Source: Anaerolineales bacterium
Lineage (GTDB): Bacteria; Chloroflexota; Anaerolineae; Anaerolineales; Villigracilaceae
DNA length: 10,261 nt
NCBI GenBank assembly: GCA_020847355.1
Contig: JADLCG010000090.1
Span: 1-10,261 of the forward strand
Reading direction: 5' to 3'
In this document: piece after piece, positions 1 to 6,354 of the stretch
Numbering within the stretch: the stretch's first letter is position 1
Layout of the letters: each line of letters starts with the position of its first letter
Notes under the pieces: model-generated
Told to the model about the DNA's origin: nothing
The model's database searches: none
Seen by the model: the letters and a program-made list of their open reading frames with translations, nothing else
Position numbers and translations under genes: made by a program

Positions 1-51
1 AGGCTGTTCGTTAAATCCGCTGGATGTGTCTTCGCGCAGGTTATCAAACAT
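1..51 (-). CDS. Unidentified protein, N-terminal 17 codons only
   Basis: An ATG at 49-51 on the minus strand is preceded by a strong GAGGAG ribosome binding site (55-60, 3 nt from the start codon). It opens a frame reading MFDNLREDTSSGFNEQP that leaves the window. It starts 31 nt after the birA stop codon in the same direction, with no terminator between them, so it is probably the fourth gene of the rho operon. Seventeen residues are too few to assign a family. The visible part is acidic and polar with no signal peptide, which suggests a cytoplasmic N-terminus. Confidence 0.6.
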   Translation of the reverse strand, partial: MFDNLREDTSSGFNEQP

Positions 52-82
52 AAGCTCCTCTTTTTCTATGGCTTTAATTTTA

Positions 83-844
83 TCACGCGCTTGGGCGTAG
101 GCTGACGTCTCCGTAGCGGATTGTAAGCCGATTGCCATTTACGCTTTGCAGGCTTAAACTTCCGTCATTTTCCAAACCGAGCAGTTTTCCGTGAGTTATT
201 TCATCCGACTGGGCGATGATTTGAACTTCTTCGTTTTGATAGGCAAGGCGTTCTGCCCAAGCGTTGAGGAATTGCGCGCTGGCGATTTGCGGAAGCCGCG
301 CAATGAAGCTTGCCAGAACTTCGCGCAGAAATTCTTCGCGGTTTGCCGCTTTTCCTAACGCGCTTTCTAAACTGGTTGCGGGGAAGTTTAGCGCTTCAGC
401 GGGCGGCAGCGCTTCTTTGGTAAAGTTGACGCCCATGCCAACTATTACAGCGCGGGCGGTCGCTCCATCCCAAAGCGTTTCGACTAAAATGCCCGCTACT
501 TTTTTGTTGTTTAGCAGAATATCGTTGGGCCATTTGATTTGGGGAGCGAGCCCAAGTTTGAGACAGGCATCTGTTATTGCAAGCGCACCCAGCCCAACGG
601 TCCGGGAGAGCGGCGTATTTTCCTCTGGGCGAAGAATGACGCTCAAGGCGAGAGCCGTCCCTTTGGGGGTGAGCCATTTTCTATTCAGTCTACCGCGTCC
701 GGCGGTTTGTTCATCCGCAATGACGATTGATAAATGCGGCGCGTTCTGATTTGCCCATTCGATGGCAAGATCGTTGGTCGAGCCGACTGAATCAAAATAG
801 CGCATTTCGCCTAGGGCTAGGCTTTCTAATAATTTGAGATTCAT
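83..844 (-). CDS. birA: Biotin--[acetyl-CoA-carboxylase] ligase, monofunctional
   Basis: Cytoplasmic enzyme that makes biotinyl-5'-AMP and transfers biotin to the lysine of the carboxyl-carrier domain of biotin-dependent carboxylases. The catalytic domain shows the expected blocks: GSTND (21-25), the adenylate-binding GRGR loop (49-52), KWPNDI (104-109), KKVAGILVE (114-122) and VGMGVN (135-140). An SH3-like C-terminal domain follows at about 205-250. The protein has 253 residues and no N-terminal helix-turn-helix, so it is a class I ligase without the repressor function of E. coli BirA. The ATG lies 9 nt after the stop codon of the upstream peptidase gene and has no clear Shine-Dalgarno sequence, so it is probably translated by coupling. 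It is the third gene of the rho operon. The family assignment is secure. Confidence 0.95.
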   Translation of the reverse strand: MNLKLLESLALGEMRYFDSVGSTNDLAIEWANQNAPHLSIVIADEQTAGRGRLNRKWLTPKGTALALSVILRPEENTPLSRTVGLGALAITDACLKLGLAPQIKWPNDILLNNKKVAGILVETLWDGATARAVIVGMGVNFTKEALPPAEALNFPATSLESALGKAANREEFLREVLASFIARLPQIASAQFLNAWAERLAYQNEEVQIIAQSDEITHGKLLGLENDGSLSLQSVNGNRLTIRYGDVSLRPSA

Positions 845-853
845 ACGCGAAAT

Positions 854-2029
854 TTATTGAACAATTTGATACGGGTTGACGTTTGAGCCGCCAATGCGGA
901 CTTCAAAATGTAAGTGTGCGCCGAAGGAATTGCCCGTATTGCCAGCCGCGCCAATCACCGTGCCTTGCCCAACCGGCATACAAACTGAAACATTGTAGGA
1001 GCTTAAGTGGGCGTAAACGGTGACATAGCCGTTGCCGTGATCAATTTGAACGACATTGCCGTAGCCATAGTTCCAGCCGCCTTGCGCCATAGTGACAATG
1101 CCGGCGCCCGCCGCATAGACAGGGTCGCCTTCGTTGGCTTGAATATCCAAACCGAGATGGCTGGGGCTATAACCATTACCGGAGATGTTGTGCGAATTTG
1201 CGGGCCAACCAAAGCCGGAGGCGACTGGTCCGCCGCCGCAGATGTTGGTGGCGTTGCTTCCGCCTGTGCCGGTGTTGGCGCCGCGTCCGGCGGTTTGTAA
1301 ATCCTGCGCCCAATTGCGTAGTTCGCGCGTGCCGCCCGGCACCATCACTAAAGCGCCAGCCAACACTTGCGGGTTAGTTAAGTCAATATTGTTGCCGATG
1401 AAATCAATGATATCTTCCGGGTTCGCGTCGAACTTTTCGGCGACTGATTCAAACGTATCGCCGTCTTTCCATTTGTAATAAATGCCGTCCACCGGCGGGA
1501 TGGTCAATTCTGTGCCGGGTTTGATGTTGTGCGGGTTATCGTCTAAATCGTTGTTGGCAAAGAGGATGGTTTCGGTATCTATCTTGAAATTTTCGGCAAT
1601 CGAGAGCATGGCGTCGCCGCGCGAAACGCGATAGATGATTGGTTTGGAGCGCGGACGTTCCGGGATTAACGTCTTGAGTTGCAAATCGCGGATGATGAAT
1701 TCGCCGCCGCCGCCATCTTCGCTGATATGTGGTCCGCCGACGAGGGGCACAGTCCCACTTCCGGACTCGGCAGTGGGTTGAGGTTGAAGCGTAACTTGCG
1801 AACTGCGCGTGTCTTTATAAATCCAGGTTGAAATTAACAACGCCGCCACAATCAGTAAAGTCACTCCCCAGCTAATGACGGTGAAGCGATCAACCTTCTT
1901 TTTGCTTTTACGAGGCGTTGTAACCGGCTCGTTAGAGGCGGGAGTTTCCGCTGGCGCTTTTGTTTTTTTGCGCAAGCGCGCGCCTAAAGCGGAGAAGAAA
2001 ACGCGGATTTTTTCGAGATGTTTGTGCAT
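854..2029 (-). CDS. Membrane-anchored LysM / M23 peptidoglycan endopeptidase
   Basis: Predicted cell-envelope hydrolase that cleaves peptide cross-bridges of peptidoglycan. A basic cytoplasmic head (1-49, rich in Lys/Arg) precedes one membrane segment at about 50-71, so it is a signal-anchored protein facing outward. A Gly/Pro-rich linker leads to two LysM wall-binding repeats (about 132-178 and 184-231) and a C-terminal M23 (LytM-type) domain (about 290-385). The zinc-site residues are intact: H291 and D295 in HLGLD and H374 in HLHFE, with H341 (YAH) and H372 as the likely catalytic histidines. Enzymatic activity is therefore expected, unlike degenerate EnvC-type homologs. C264 and C350 are the only cysteines and could form a disulfide. 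It lies 32 nt downstream of rho and 9 nt upstream of birA. The exact bond cleaved cannot be told from sequence. Confidence 0.92.
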   Translation of the reverse strand: MHKHLEKIRVFFSALGARLRKKTKAPAETPASNEPVTTPRKSKKKVDRFTVISWGVTLLIVAALLISTWIYKDTRSSQVTLQPQPTAESGSGTVPLVGGPHISEDGGGGEFIIRDLQLKTLIPERPRSKPIIYRVSRGDAMLSIAENFKIDTETILFANNDLDDNPHNIKPGTELTIPPVDGIYYKWKDGDTFESVAEKFDANPEDIIDFIGNNIDLTNPQVLAGALVMVPGGTRELRNWAQDLQTAGRGANTGTGGSNATNICGGGPVASGFGWPANSHNISGNGYSPSHLGLDIQANEGDPVYAAGAGIVTMAQGGWNYGYGNVVQIDHGNGYVTVYAHLSSYNVSVCMPVGQGTVIGAAGNTGNSFGAHLHFEVRIGGSNVNPYQIVQ

Positions 2030-2061
2030 ACGTTAATTGTAAAGGATTTGGAGAATGTTTG

Positions 2062-3339
2062 CTACGCGTCCTTGGTGAGATTCTCCAAAAATTCCATGTT
2101 GTTTTTAGCTTTTTCCATGCGCGTAATAATAGCTTCCGTAGCGACGGCATTATCCATGCCTGCGCCGCCGGGCGGAGGGCTGATCATCTGTACGAACATG
2201 CGGCGCATGAGCCAAACGCTTTTGAGGAGGTCTGGTCCGAGCAGGAGGTCTTCGCGGCGCGTGGAAGAACGCTCAATATCCACAGCCGGATAAATGCGGC
2301 GTTCTTGGAGTTTGCGCGAGAGGTGCAATTCCATATTGCCGGTGCCTTTGAATTCTTCATAAACCACATCGTCTAAACGGGAGCCGGTATCTACTAAACA
2401 AGTGGCGATGATCGTCAACGAACCGCCGTCTTCTACATTTCTGGCGGCGCCGAAGAATCTCTTTGGCGGGTACAAAGCGGAAGGATCCATACCGCCGGAG
2501 AGCGTTCTGCCAGACGGGTTGACGACCAAGTTGTAGGCTCGCGCGAGGCGCGTAATCGAATCCATCAAAATCACCACGTGCCGACCAATTTCCACCAGCC
2601 GTTTGGCGCGTTCCAGCGCTAATTCCGCCGTGCGCACATGCGAGGTGACCGGCTCGTCAAATGTGGAAGCGACCACTTCAGCGTCCACCGAACGATCCAT
2701 ATCGGTCACTTCTTCCGGCCTTTCGCCGATCAAAGCGATGATCAAATGTACGTCTGGATATTTGGTTGAGATTGAATTGGCGATTTGTTTGAGGATAGTG
2801 GTTTTCCCCGCTTTAGGCGGCGAGACGATCAAGCCGCGTTGACCGCGCCCGATGGGCGCAATTAAGTTGATCAAACGCGGCGCCAGCGAAGCGTGATCTA
2901 TTTCAAGGTCAAAACGTTTTTCGGGGAAGATGGGCGTGAGCGTTTCAAAGGTGGTGCGGCGCGAGGCTTCTTCAGGGTCTAAGCCGTTGATCGATTCGAC
3001 TTTGAGCAAGCCGAAGTGTCTTTCGCTTTCGCGCGGCGGGCGGACTTGACCAATCACCAAATCTCCGGCGCGCAGATCGTACCGGCGGAGTTGAGCTTGC
3101 GATACATACACATCCTGATCGCTGATGCGGTAATTGGTGGCGCGTAAAAAGCCAATTCCTTCGCTCATAATTTCCAGCACGCCGCCGCGTAGCTCGATGC
3201 CCTCTTTTTGGGCTTCGGCTTCGCGGATCATCATGGCGAGGGTTTCTTTCTTAAGCCGGTTGGCATTCGGGATGCTTAACGTCTTTGCCATGGCGCGCAG
3301 TTTGGATAGCGATTGATTCTCTAACTCAAGAATTTTCAT
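2062..3339 (-). CDS. rho: Transcription termination factor Rho
   Basis: Hexameric RNA-dependent ATPase and 5'-3' translocase that ends transcription at rut-containing RNAs. The 425 residues match the usual length (E. coli Rho has 419), with no large insertion. The N-terminal Rho_N helical domain covers about 1-45 and the cold-shock-like primary RNA-binding domain about 50-118. The RecA-type ATPase follows, with Walker A in SPPKAGKT (173-180), a Walker B aspartate in VVILMD (255-260) and SITRLARAYN (261-270). The stretch EEFKGTGNMELHL (328-340), characteristic of Rho, contains secondary-site residues. It is the first gene of a minus-strand operon with a long leader (see the promoter and attenuator entries). 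The ATG has only a weak AAGAGA upstream. Identity is essentially certain. Confidence 0.98.
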   Translation of the reverse strand: MKILELENQSLSKLRAMAKTLSIPNANRLKKETLAMMIREAEAQKEGIELRGGVLEIMSEGIGFLRATNYRISDQDVYVSQAQLRRYDLRAGDLVIGQVRPPRESERHFGLLKVESINGLDPEEASRRTTFETLTPIFPEKRFDLEIDHASLAPRLINLIAPIGRGQRGLIVSPPKAGKTTILKQIANSISTKYPDVHLIIALIGERPEEVTDMDRSVDAEVVASTFDEPVTSHVRTAELALERAKRLVEIGRHVVILMDSITRLARAYNLVVNPSGRTLSGGMDPSALYPPKRFFGAARNVEDGGSLTIIATCLVDTGSRLDDVVYEEFKGTGNMELHLSRKLQERRIYPAVDIERSSTRREDLLLGPDLLKSVWLMRRMFVQMISPPPGGAGMDNAVATEAIITRMEKAKNNMEFLENLTKDA

Positions 3340-3377
3340 GTTGGGGGTCTCTTATTGAAAAAATGGAATGAAATGCG

Positions 3378-3406
3378 AAAAAACCAGTCCCCACTAAATG
3401 GGCTGG
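3378..3406 (-). terminator. Intrinsic terminator in the rho leader (candidate attenuator)
   Basis: On the minus strand, CCAG-CCCA (3406-3399) pairs with TGGG-(GA)-CTGG (3393-3384). This gives 8 base pairs with a 2-nt bulge and a 5-nt loop, followed directly by six T (3383-3378). It lies about 40 nt before the rho start codon and downstream of the rho promoter, so it would stop rho's own transcript. A CCCCA at about 3440 could pair with the TGGGG arm as an antiterminator. Hairpin and U-tract are seen directly; the regulatory role is inferred. Confidence 0.55.
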
Positions 3407-3457
3407 CGAGTTTCCTTTAAGATTGTGTTTGAATAGTTGGGGCTTGTTTCAAAGTTA

Positions 3458-3517
3458 TCAGACGCTTTCCGCACAGGATATGTATGCGGCGTTTCTAGAA
3501 AATAGGTTATCAAACAT
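3458..3517 (-). CDS. Possible 19-residue leader peptide of rho
   Basis: An ATG at 3515-3517, only about 8 nt after the predicted rho transcription start, opens a 19-codon frame (MFDNLFSRNAAYISCAESV) that ends with TGA at 3458-3460. There is no Shine-Dalgarno sequence, so translation would be near-leaderless. The stop lies about 50 nt upstream of the attenuator-like hairpin, which would suit coupling between translation and termination. E. coli rho also has a leader ORF (rhoL), but there is no sequence similarity to claim. The frame could equally be chance. Confidence 0.25.
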   Translation of the reverse strand: MFDNLFSRNAAYISCAESV

Positions 3518-3531
3518 CAGGGGGTAGTTCT

Positions 3532-3560
3532 ATTATAGCGCTCCCGTTTGAGAGTTGCAA
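3532..3560 (-). promoter_or_regulatory. Promoter of the rho operon
   Basis: On the minus strand a perfect TATAAT -10 box (3537-3532) lies 17 bp from a TTGCAA -35 box (3560-3555; 4 of 6 to consensus). The predicted start near 3525 gives a leader of about 185 nt before the rho ATG. The first copy of the hairpin element begins 15 bp upstream of the -35 box. Confidence 0.75.
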
Positions 3561-3575
3561 GCAAGAATCTGAAGA

Positions 3576-3729
3576 GAAAGTGTCTAAAGGAATGGGCTAA
3601 AGAGCCTTTTGCCACAGAGAGCGCAGAGTCCACAGAGAGATTTCAGAAGGGATTCTCTAGGGTTTCTCTGTGTTTTTTTGTGCGCTCTGTGGTTAAATCT
3701 TTTAAAAGCCTACAGAATTAGACACTCCC
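3576..3729 (+). mobile_element. MITE-like hairpin element, copy 1 (154 bp)
   Basis: Non-autonomous element with terminal inverted repeats GAAAGTGTCTAA (3576-3587) and TTAGACACTCCC (3718-3729). An inner inverted repeat pairs CCACAGAGAGCGC (3612-3624) with GCGCTCTGTGG (3682-3692), so the whole unit can fold into a long imperfect hairpin. CACAGAG-type motifs recur inside. It is flanked by 8-bp near-identical direct repeats, TCTGAAGA (3568-3575) and TCTGAAAA (3730-3737), consistent with a target-site duplication that has since gained one transition. A second copy lies inverted at 6355-6496. Outside an 11-bp block and one base in a T-run that only this copy has, the two differ by nine substitutions, all transitions. 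There is no room for a transposase, so mobility would need one in trans. Confidence 0.8.
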
Positions 3730-3794
3730 TCTGAAAAGAAAGTGAGATTTTTCAAGTTCATTAGGTCTTTGGTAAATCTGCCGATTGGATGCGA

Positions 3795-3800
3795 TATAAT
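3795..3800 (+). promoter_or_regulatory. -10 box of a probable lgt promoter
   Basis: A perfect TATAAT lies 30 nt before the lgt ATG, which would give a leader of about 23 nt. No good -35 hexamer sits at 16-18 bp (the nearest resemblance, TTGGTA at 3769-3774, is 20 bp away), so the promoter may rely on the -10 box or an activator. It lies 65 bp downstream of the copy 1 element. Confidence 0.45.
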
Positions 3801-3829
3801 CGCCAGAAAATAAATCCCGAGGTTCTTTG

Positions 3830-4912
3830 ATGATTAATCCTGTAATTTTTTCTTTTAATATCTTTGGCTTGCCAATCACCTTGCGCTGGTATGGCGTATT
3901 GGTGATGTTCGGCGCGATCGCCGCCGCCTGGTGGACGGAACGAGAATTACGCCGCCGCGGCGAAAACGGCGAAATTGTTTGGGATGCGATGGTTTGGGTT
4001 TTGCCGATTGGCATTATTGGCGCGCGTTTGTGGTATGTGGTCAATAACATTTTAGGCGGCAGTACATATTATTTGGATGACCCGATCAAAATTATCAACA
4101 TCCCTGAAGGCGGCTTGCATATCTTCGGCGGCTTTCTATTTGGCGCGATCACTTTATATTTTTTCCTACGCAAAAACAATTTAGACCCATGGCTCTTTTT
4201 AGATTCAATCGCGCCGGCTATTTTGTTAGGGCAGGCGCTCGCCAGACCCGCAAACTTTATTAACCAAGAATTATACGGACCGCCCACCAAACTTCCCTGG
4301 GGCATCCCAATTGAAATGACTCATCGACTCCCGCAATATGCAGACTTGAATCTATTCCCCGATTCGACTCGTTTCCATCCCACCTTCGCCTATGAAATGA
4401 TCCTCAATATTTTGATCGTCCTCTTCCTTTGGTGGCTTTCGCGCCGCTACGAAGAAGAATTGAAGCCGGGCGGCTTATTTAGCGCTTGGTTACTGCTGGC
4501 GGGTCTTTCCCGCTCCTTCATCGAATTCTTCCGCCCAGATCAACCGCGCATCGGCGAGACGTTCGTCAGCTATACCATGCTGGTTTCTTTTATCATGGCG
4601 CTGGTAGGCTTGGCGCTGTTGCTCGCCCGCTACGGGAAGTTAAAATTAGCTTGGGCTGAAAATTGGGAAGAAGAATATCACGTCAAGCCAGTGGAAGCGA
4701 AACCCGCCACATCCCGCGCTCGATCTGCTCCTGCTCAACTGGCAGTTTCTTCCGCTGATGAAGACGCCGCCGAAGAAGAACCAGCGGATACAGAAGCGGC
4801 TCCGCTTAAGCCTAAGCGCAAACCAGCCGTGAAGAAAGCTCCGGCGGCGAAACCTGCCGCCAAGAAAGCTCCGGCAAAGAAGGCAGACACGACAACAAAG
4901 CGCAAGAAATAA
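3830..4912 (+). CDS. lgt: Phosphatidylglycerol--prolipoprotein diacylglyceryl transferase with a long basic C-terminal tail
   Basis: Inner-membrane enzyme that moves diacylglycerol from phosphatidylglycerol to the lipobox cysteine of prelipoproteins, the first step of lipoprotein maturation. About seven hydrophobic segments fill residues 1-268. Family signatures are visible: LRWYG (18-22), GARLWYV (64-70), PEGGLHIFGG (92-101), the signature RPANFINQELYG (139-150), FHPTFAYE (182-189) and IEFFRPD (231-237). The site that is the essential H103 of E. coli Lgt is Phe here, with a His two residues earlier. Residues 285-360 are an unusual hydrophilic tail: an acidic patch (309-322) followed by Lys/Ala/Pro repeats resembling a histone-H1 tail. 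The ATG at 3830 is preferred over an adjacent TTG because GAGG (3819-3822) lies 7 nt upstream. It is transcribed away from rho and converges with the sulfotransferase. Confidence 0.93.
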   Translation: MINPVIFSFNIFGLPITLRWYGVLVMFGAIAAAWWTERELRRRGENGEIVWDAMVWVLPIGIIGARLWYVVNNILGGSTYYLDDPIKIINIPEGGLHIFGGFLFGAITLYFFLRKNNLDPWLFLDSIAPAILLGQALARPANFINQELYGPPTKLPWGIPIEMTHRLPQYADLNLFPDSTRFHPTFAYEMILNILIVLFLWWLSRRYEEELKPGGLFSAWLLLAGLSRSFIEFFRPDQPRIGETFVSYTMLVSFIMALVGLALLLARYGKLKLAWAENWEEEYHVKPVEAKPATSRARSAPAQLAVSSADEDAAEEEPADTEAAPLKPKRKPAVKKAPAAKPAAKKAPAKKADTTTKRKK

Positions 4913-4914
4913 AT

Positions 4915-4947
4915 AAAAGAGAGAGAAGCGCGCTTCTCTCTCTTTTT
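4915..4947. terminator. Perfectly palindromic bidirectional terminator between lgt and the sulfotransferase
   Basis: A perfect 32-bp palindrome (4915-4946, 16-bp arms centred on AAGCGCGCTT) starts 2 nt after the lgt stop codon. The right arm ends in a T-run that gives plus-strand RNA its U-tract. The left arm begins with an A-run that gives the same to minus-strand RNA, 26 nt past the sulfotransferase stop codon. It serves both convergent genes. Confidence 0.9.
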
Positions 4948-4972
4948 ATCTCCTAAAGAGTTCTTGCAAAAA

Positions 4973-6190
4973 TTAACGGACTTCCACTTTTTCTCGAAGC
5001 GCAGGTTCTTCTCTGGTTTCAAATTCAAAGCGCTCAAAAATATCCGCATACATTTTGACAATTTGTTCGCGGCTTAAACCCATCTCTTCATAAGAATAGA
5101 CATGATCGCTGTTGAAAGAGAGCGTTTCTTTTACGGCTTGATCAATGATCACCGGCAGACCGGGTTTATCCGGATAGCCGAACTGCTCATAGAAGGCGCG
5201 GATGACCGTTTCCGGGCGTTGGATCAAATCGTCGTATTTCATGATCAGGTGTCGGGGAGAAGGGTGCGCGTCCAAATAGCGGAGCGGGTGCCGATACCAA
5301 TGTTGCGTCATGTCGAGGATTTCATCCATGTAGAAGAAACCTTCGCCCGGGTCGGTGAATTGACGCCGCGCATAATTGATCCACGAAATGGTTGAAGGGA
5401 GCATATCCAGCGGGTTGCGCGCGAGGTAGATGATGCGGGCTTCGGGAAAGAATTCGGCGAGCGTTTCGATCTTGGCGCTGAATGCCGGATTCTTGGCGAC
5501 AAAATATTTTTTTCCGGTGGCGTACATGTGGCGTTGAATCATGGAGCGGTAAAAGGTCATGATTCGTTTTTTGTGTTCCGGGCTGAGCGCTTCGTCAAAG
5601 TGTTGATAGTTGGGATATTCATCCATGAAAGGGAAGAGGAAGGTGACGAAGTAACCGTCCCAAATGTGCAGGTGAATATTTTCGTCCTCTTCCGGCTGAA
5701 AGAAAGAGATCGGATGAATTTTTATTTTGCCGAGCGTGGCGGCGTCAAACTTATAGAGCAGGTTGTGCAAAGTTCGGTTGAAATATTTTTTATCTAACTT
5801 GGCGATGAATTGCGTAATTTTCTTTTGCGTTACGGATGGGGTGAGATAAATATCCCAAGTGGTGAGGCTGGTGAAAGTTTCCGCATCGCGGGATAGTAAA
5901 CGGTGCAAAAAAGTAGAACCGCTCCGTAAGTTGCCAAGAATGAACAGCGGCTTTTCGATGGGATGATTTTTATAAGCGGGGAAGAGAATATCATCCAGCG
6001 CGAAGCACAGCCAGTGCATCAGACCGCCCAGGGGCCAGACGGCATAAAAAATAATCAGAAAGAAGAGGCGTTTTTTTGTGAGGCGGGCGGTGGTGTTTTT
6101 GGAATCAAAGAACGAGCGGTAAAACGTGCGCCAAAAGAGGCGGAGGTTATATTTCATTGACGGCGTGTGTCCTTGCAAAGTAGGGTACAT
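4973..6190 (-). CDS. Sulfotransferase family protein (PAPS-dependent type)
   Basis: Predicted to transfer sulfate from 3'-phosphoadenylyl sulfate to a hydroxyl or amine acceptor. The acceptor cannot be inferred. The 5'-phosphosulfate loop is clear in ILGNLRSGSTFLHRLL (84-99), and the 3'-phosphate motif in ARIIYLARNPLDMLPS (251-266) includes R258 and S266. The layout fits the bacterial Sulfotransf_3-like group. A hydrophobic stretch (about 42-70) ahead of the loop suggests peripheral or integral membrane association. The start is uncertain. ATG 6190 has no Shine-Dalgarno sequence and directly follows a terminator-like hairpin. A second in-frame ATG at 6155-6157 (residue 12) has AAGGA 12 nt upstream and would give 394 residues. 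It stands alone, convergent with lgt; no PAPS-synthesis or glycolipid genes lie next to it. Confidence 0.85.
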   Translation of the reverse strand: MYPTLQGHTPSMKYNLRLFWRTFYRSFFDSKNTTARLTKKRLFFLIIFYAVWPLGGLMHWLCFALDDILFPAYKNHPIEKPLFILGNLRSGSTFLHRLLSRDAETFTSLTTWDIYLTPSVTQKKITQFIAKLDKKYFNRTLHNLLYKFDAATLGKIKIHPISFFQPEEDENIHLHIWDGYFVTFLFPFMDEYPNYQHFDEALSPEHKKRIMTFYRSMIQRHMYATGKKYFVAKNPAFSAKIETLAEFFPEARIIYLARNPLDMLPSTISWINYARRQFTDPGEGFFYMDEILDMTQHWYRHPLRYLDAHPSPRHLIMKYDDLIQRPETVIRAFYEQFGYPDKPGLPVIIDQAVKETLSFNSDHVYSYEEMGLSREQIVKMYADIFERFEFETREEPALREKVEVR

Positions 6191-6192
6191 TC

Positions 6193-6215
6193 AAAAAAAG
6201 GCGCTGTCGCCTTTT
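6193..6215 (-). terminator. Terminator-like hairpin directly before the sulfotransferase start
   Basis: On the minus strand a perfect 8-bp stem AAAAGGCG / CGCCTTTT (6215-6208 with 6203-6196) with a 4-nt ACAG loop is followed by a T-run reaching 6193, two bases before the ATG at 6190. No minus-strand gene lies upstream to be terminated, so it would act as an attenuator of the sulfotransferase or be a chance or relic hairpin. The plus-strand copy also ends in TTTT but less strongly. Confidence 0.45.
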
Positions 6216-6220
6216 CTAGG

Positions 6221-6229
6221 ATTCTATCA
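6221..6229 (-). promoter_or_regulatory. Weak extended -10 candidate for the sulfotransferase
   Basis: TGATAGAAT on the minus strand has the extended -10 form TGnTAnnAT, about 30 nt upstream of the ATG at 6190. No recognisable -35 box lies 17 bp upstream. A transcript from here would begin just before the 6193-6215 hairpin. Confidence 0.2.
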
Positions 6230-6315
6230 CTAATTATTTTCGCACGGGCTTTTGATTTTCCTGCGGAGCGCCTAAAGATGAAGCGCTTGAGTCGAGTCGT
6301 CTCGCCGCTCAAAGA

Positions 6316-6321
6316 TATAAT
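6316..6321 (+). promoter_or_regulatory. -10 box upstream of the copy 2 element, possible aminotransferase promoter
   Basis: A perfect TATAAT in the context GATATAATAGCC resembles GATATAATCGCC before lgt. It is followed 27 nt later by GGAGG (6349-6353). Without the inserted hairpin element the order would be TATAAT, GGAGG, five bases, then an ATG (6509-6511) opening a 6-codon frame, all about 100 nt before the aminotransferase gene. No good -35 box is visible at normal spacing. Confidence 0.3.
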
Positions 6322-6354
6322 AGCCGTTGCGAGTAAGCGCTTTTTATTGGAGGC

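Noticed and set aside
264..749. Long open frame antisense to birA
   Set aside because: It lies wholly over a well-conserved birA reading frame, has no ribosome binding site and its translation shows no domain. The same holds for the open frames antisense to the peptidase, rho, the sulfotransferase and the aminotransferase.
38..3517. Identical 14 bases (ATGTTTGATAACCT) at the start of the edge gene (51) and of the rho leader mini-ORF (3517)
   Set aside because: One 14-base match is about what chance allows in 10 kb searched on both strands, and similarity stops right after it. It could matter only if other copies exist in the genome.
3605..3700. CACAGAG-type repeats considered as a CRISPR array or tandem repeat
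   Set aside because: The motifs are irregularly spaced and arranged as an inverted repeat. There are no constant repeats with unique spacers, and the whole unit recurs as one hairpin element.
3827..3829. TTG as the lgt start codon
   Set aside because: The ATG immediately after it (3830) has GAGG at 7-nt spacing and gives the same protein minus one residue, so ATG is more likely.
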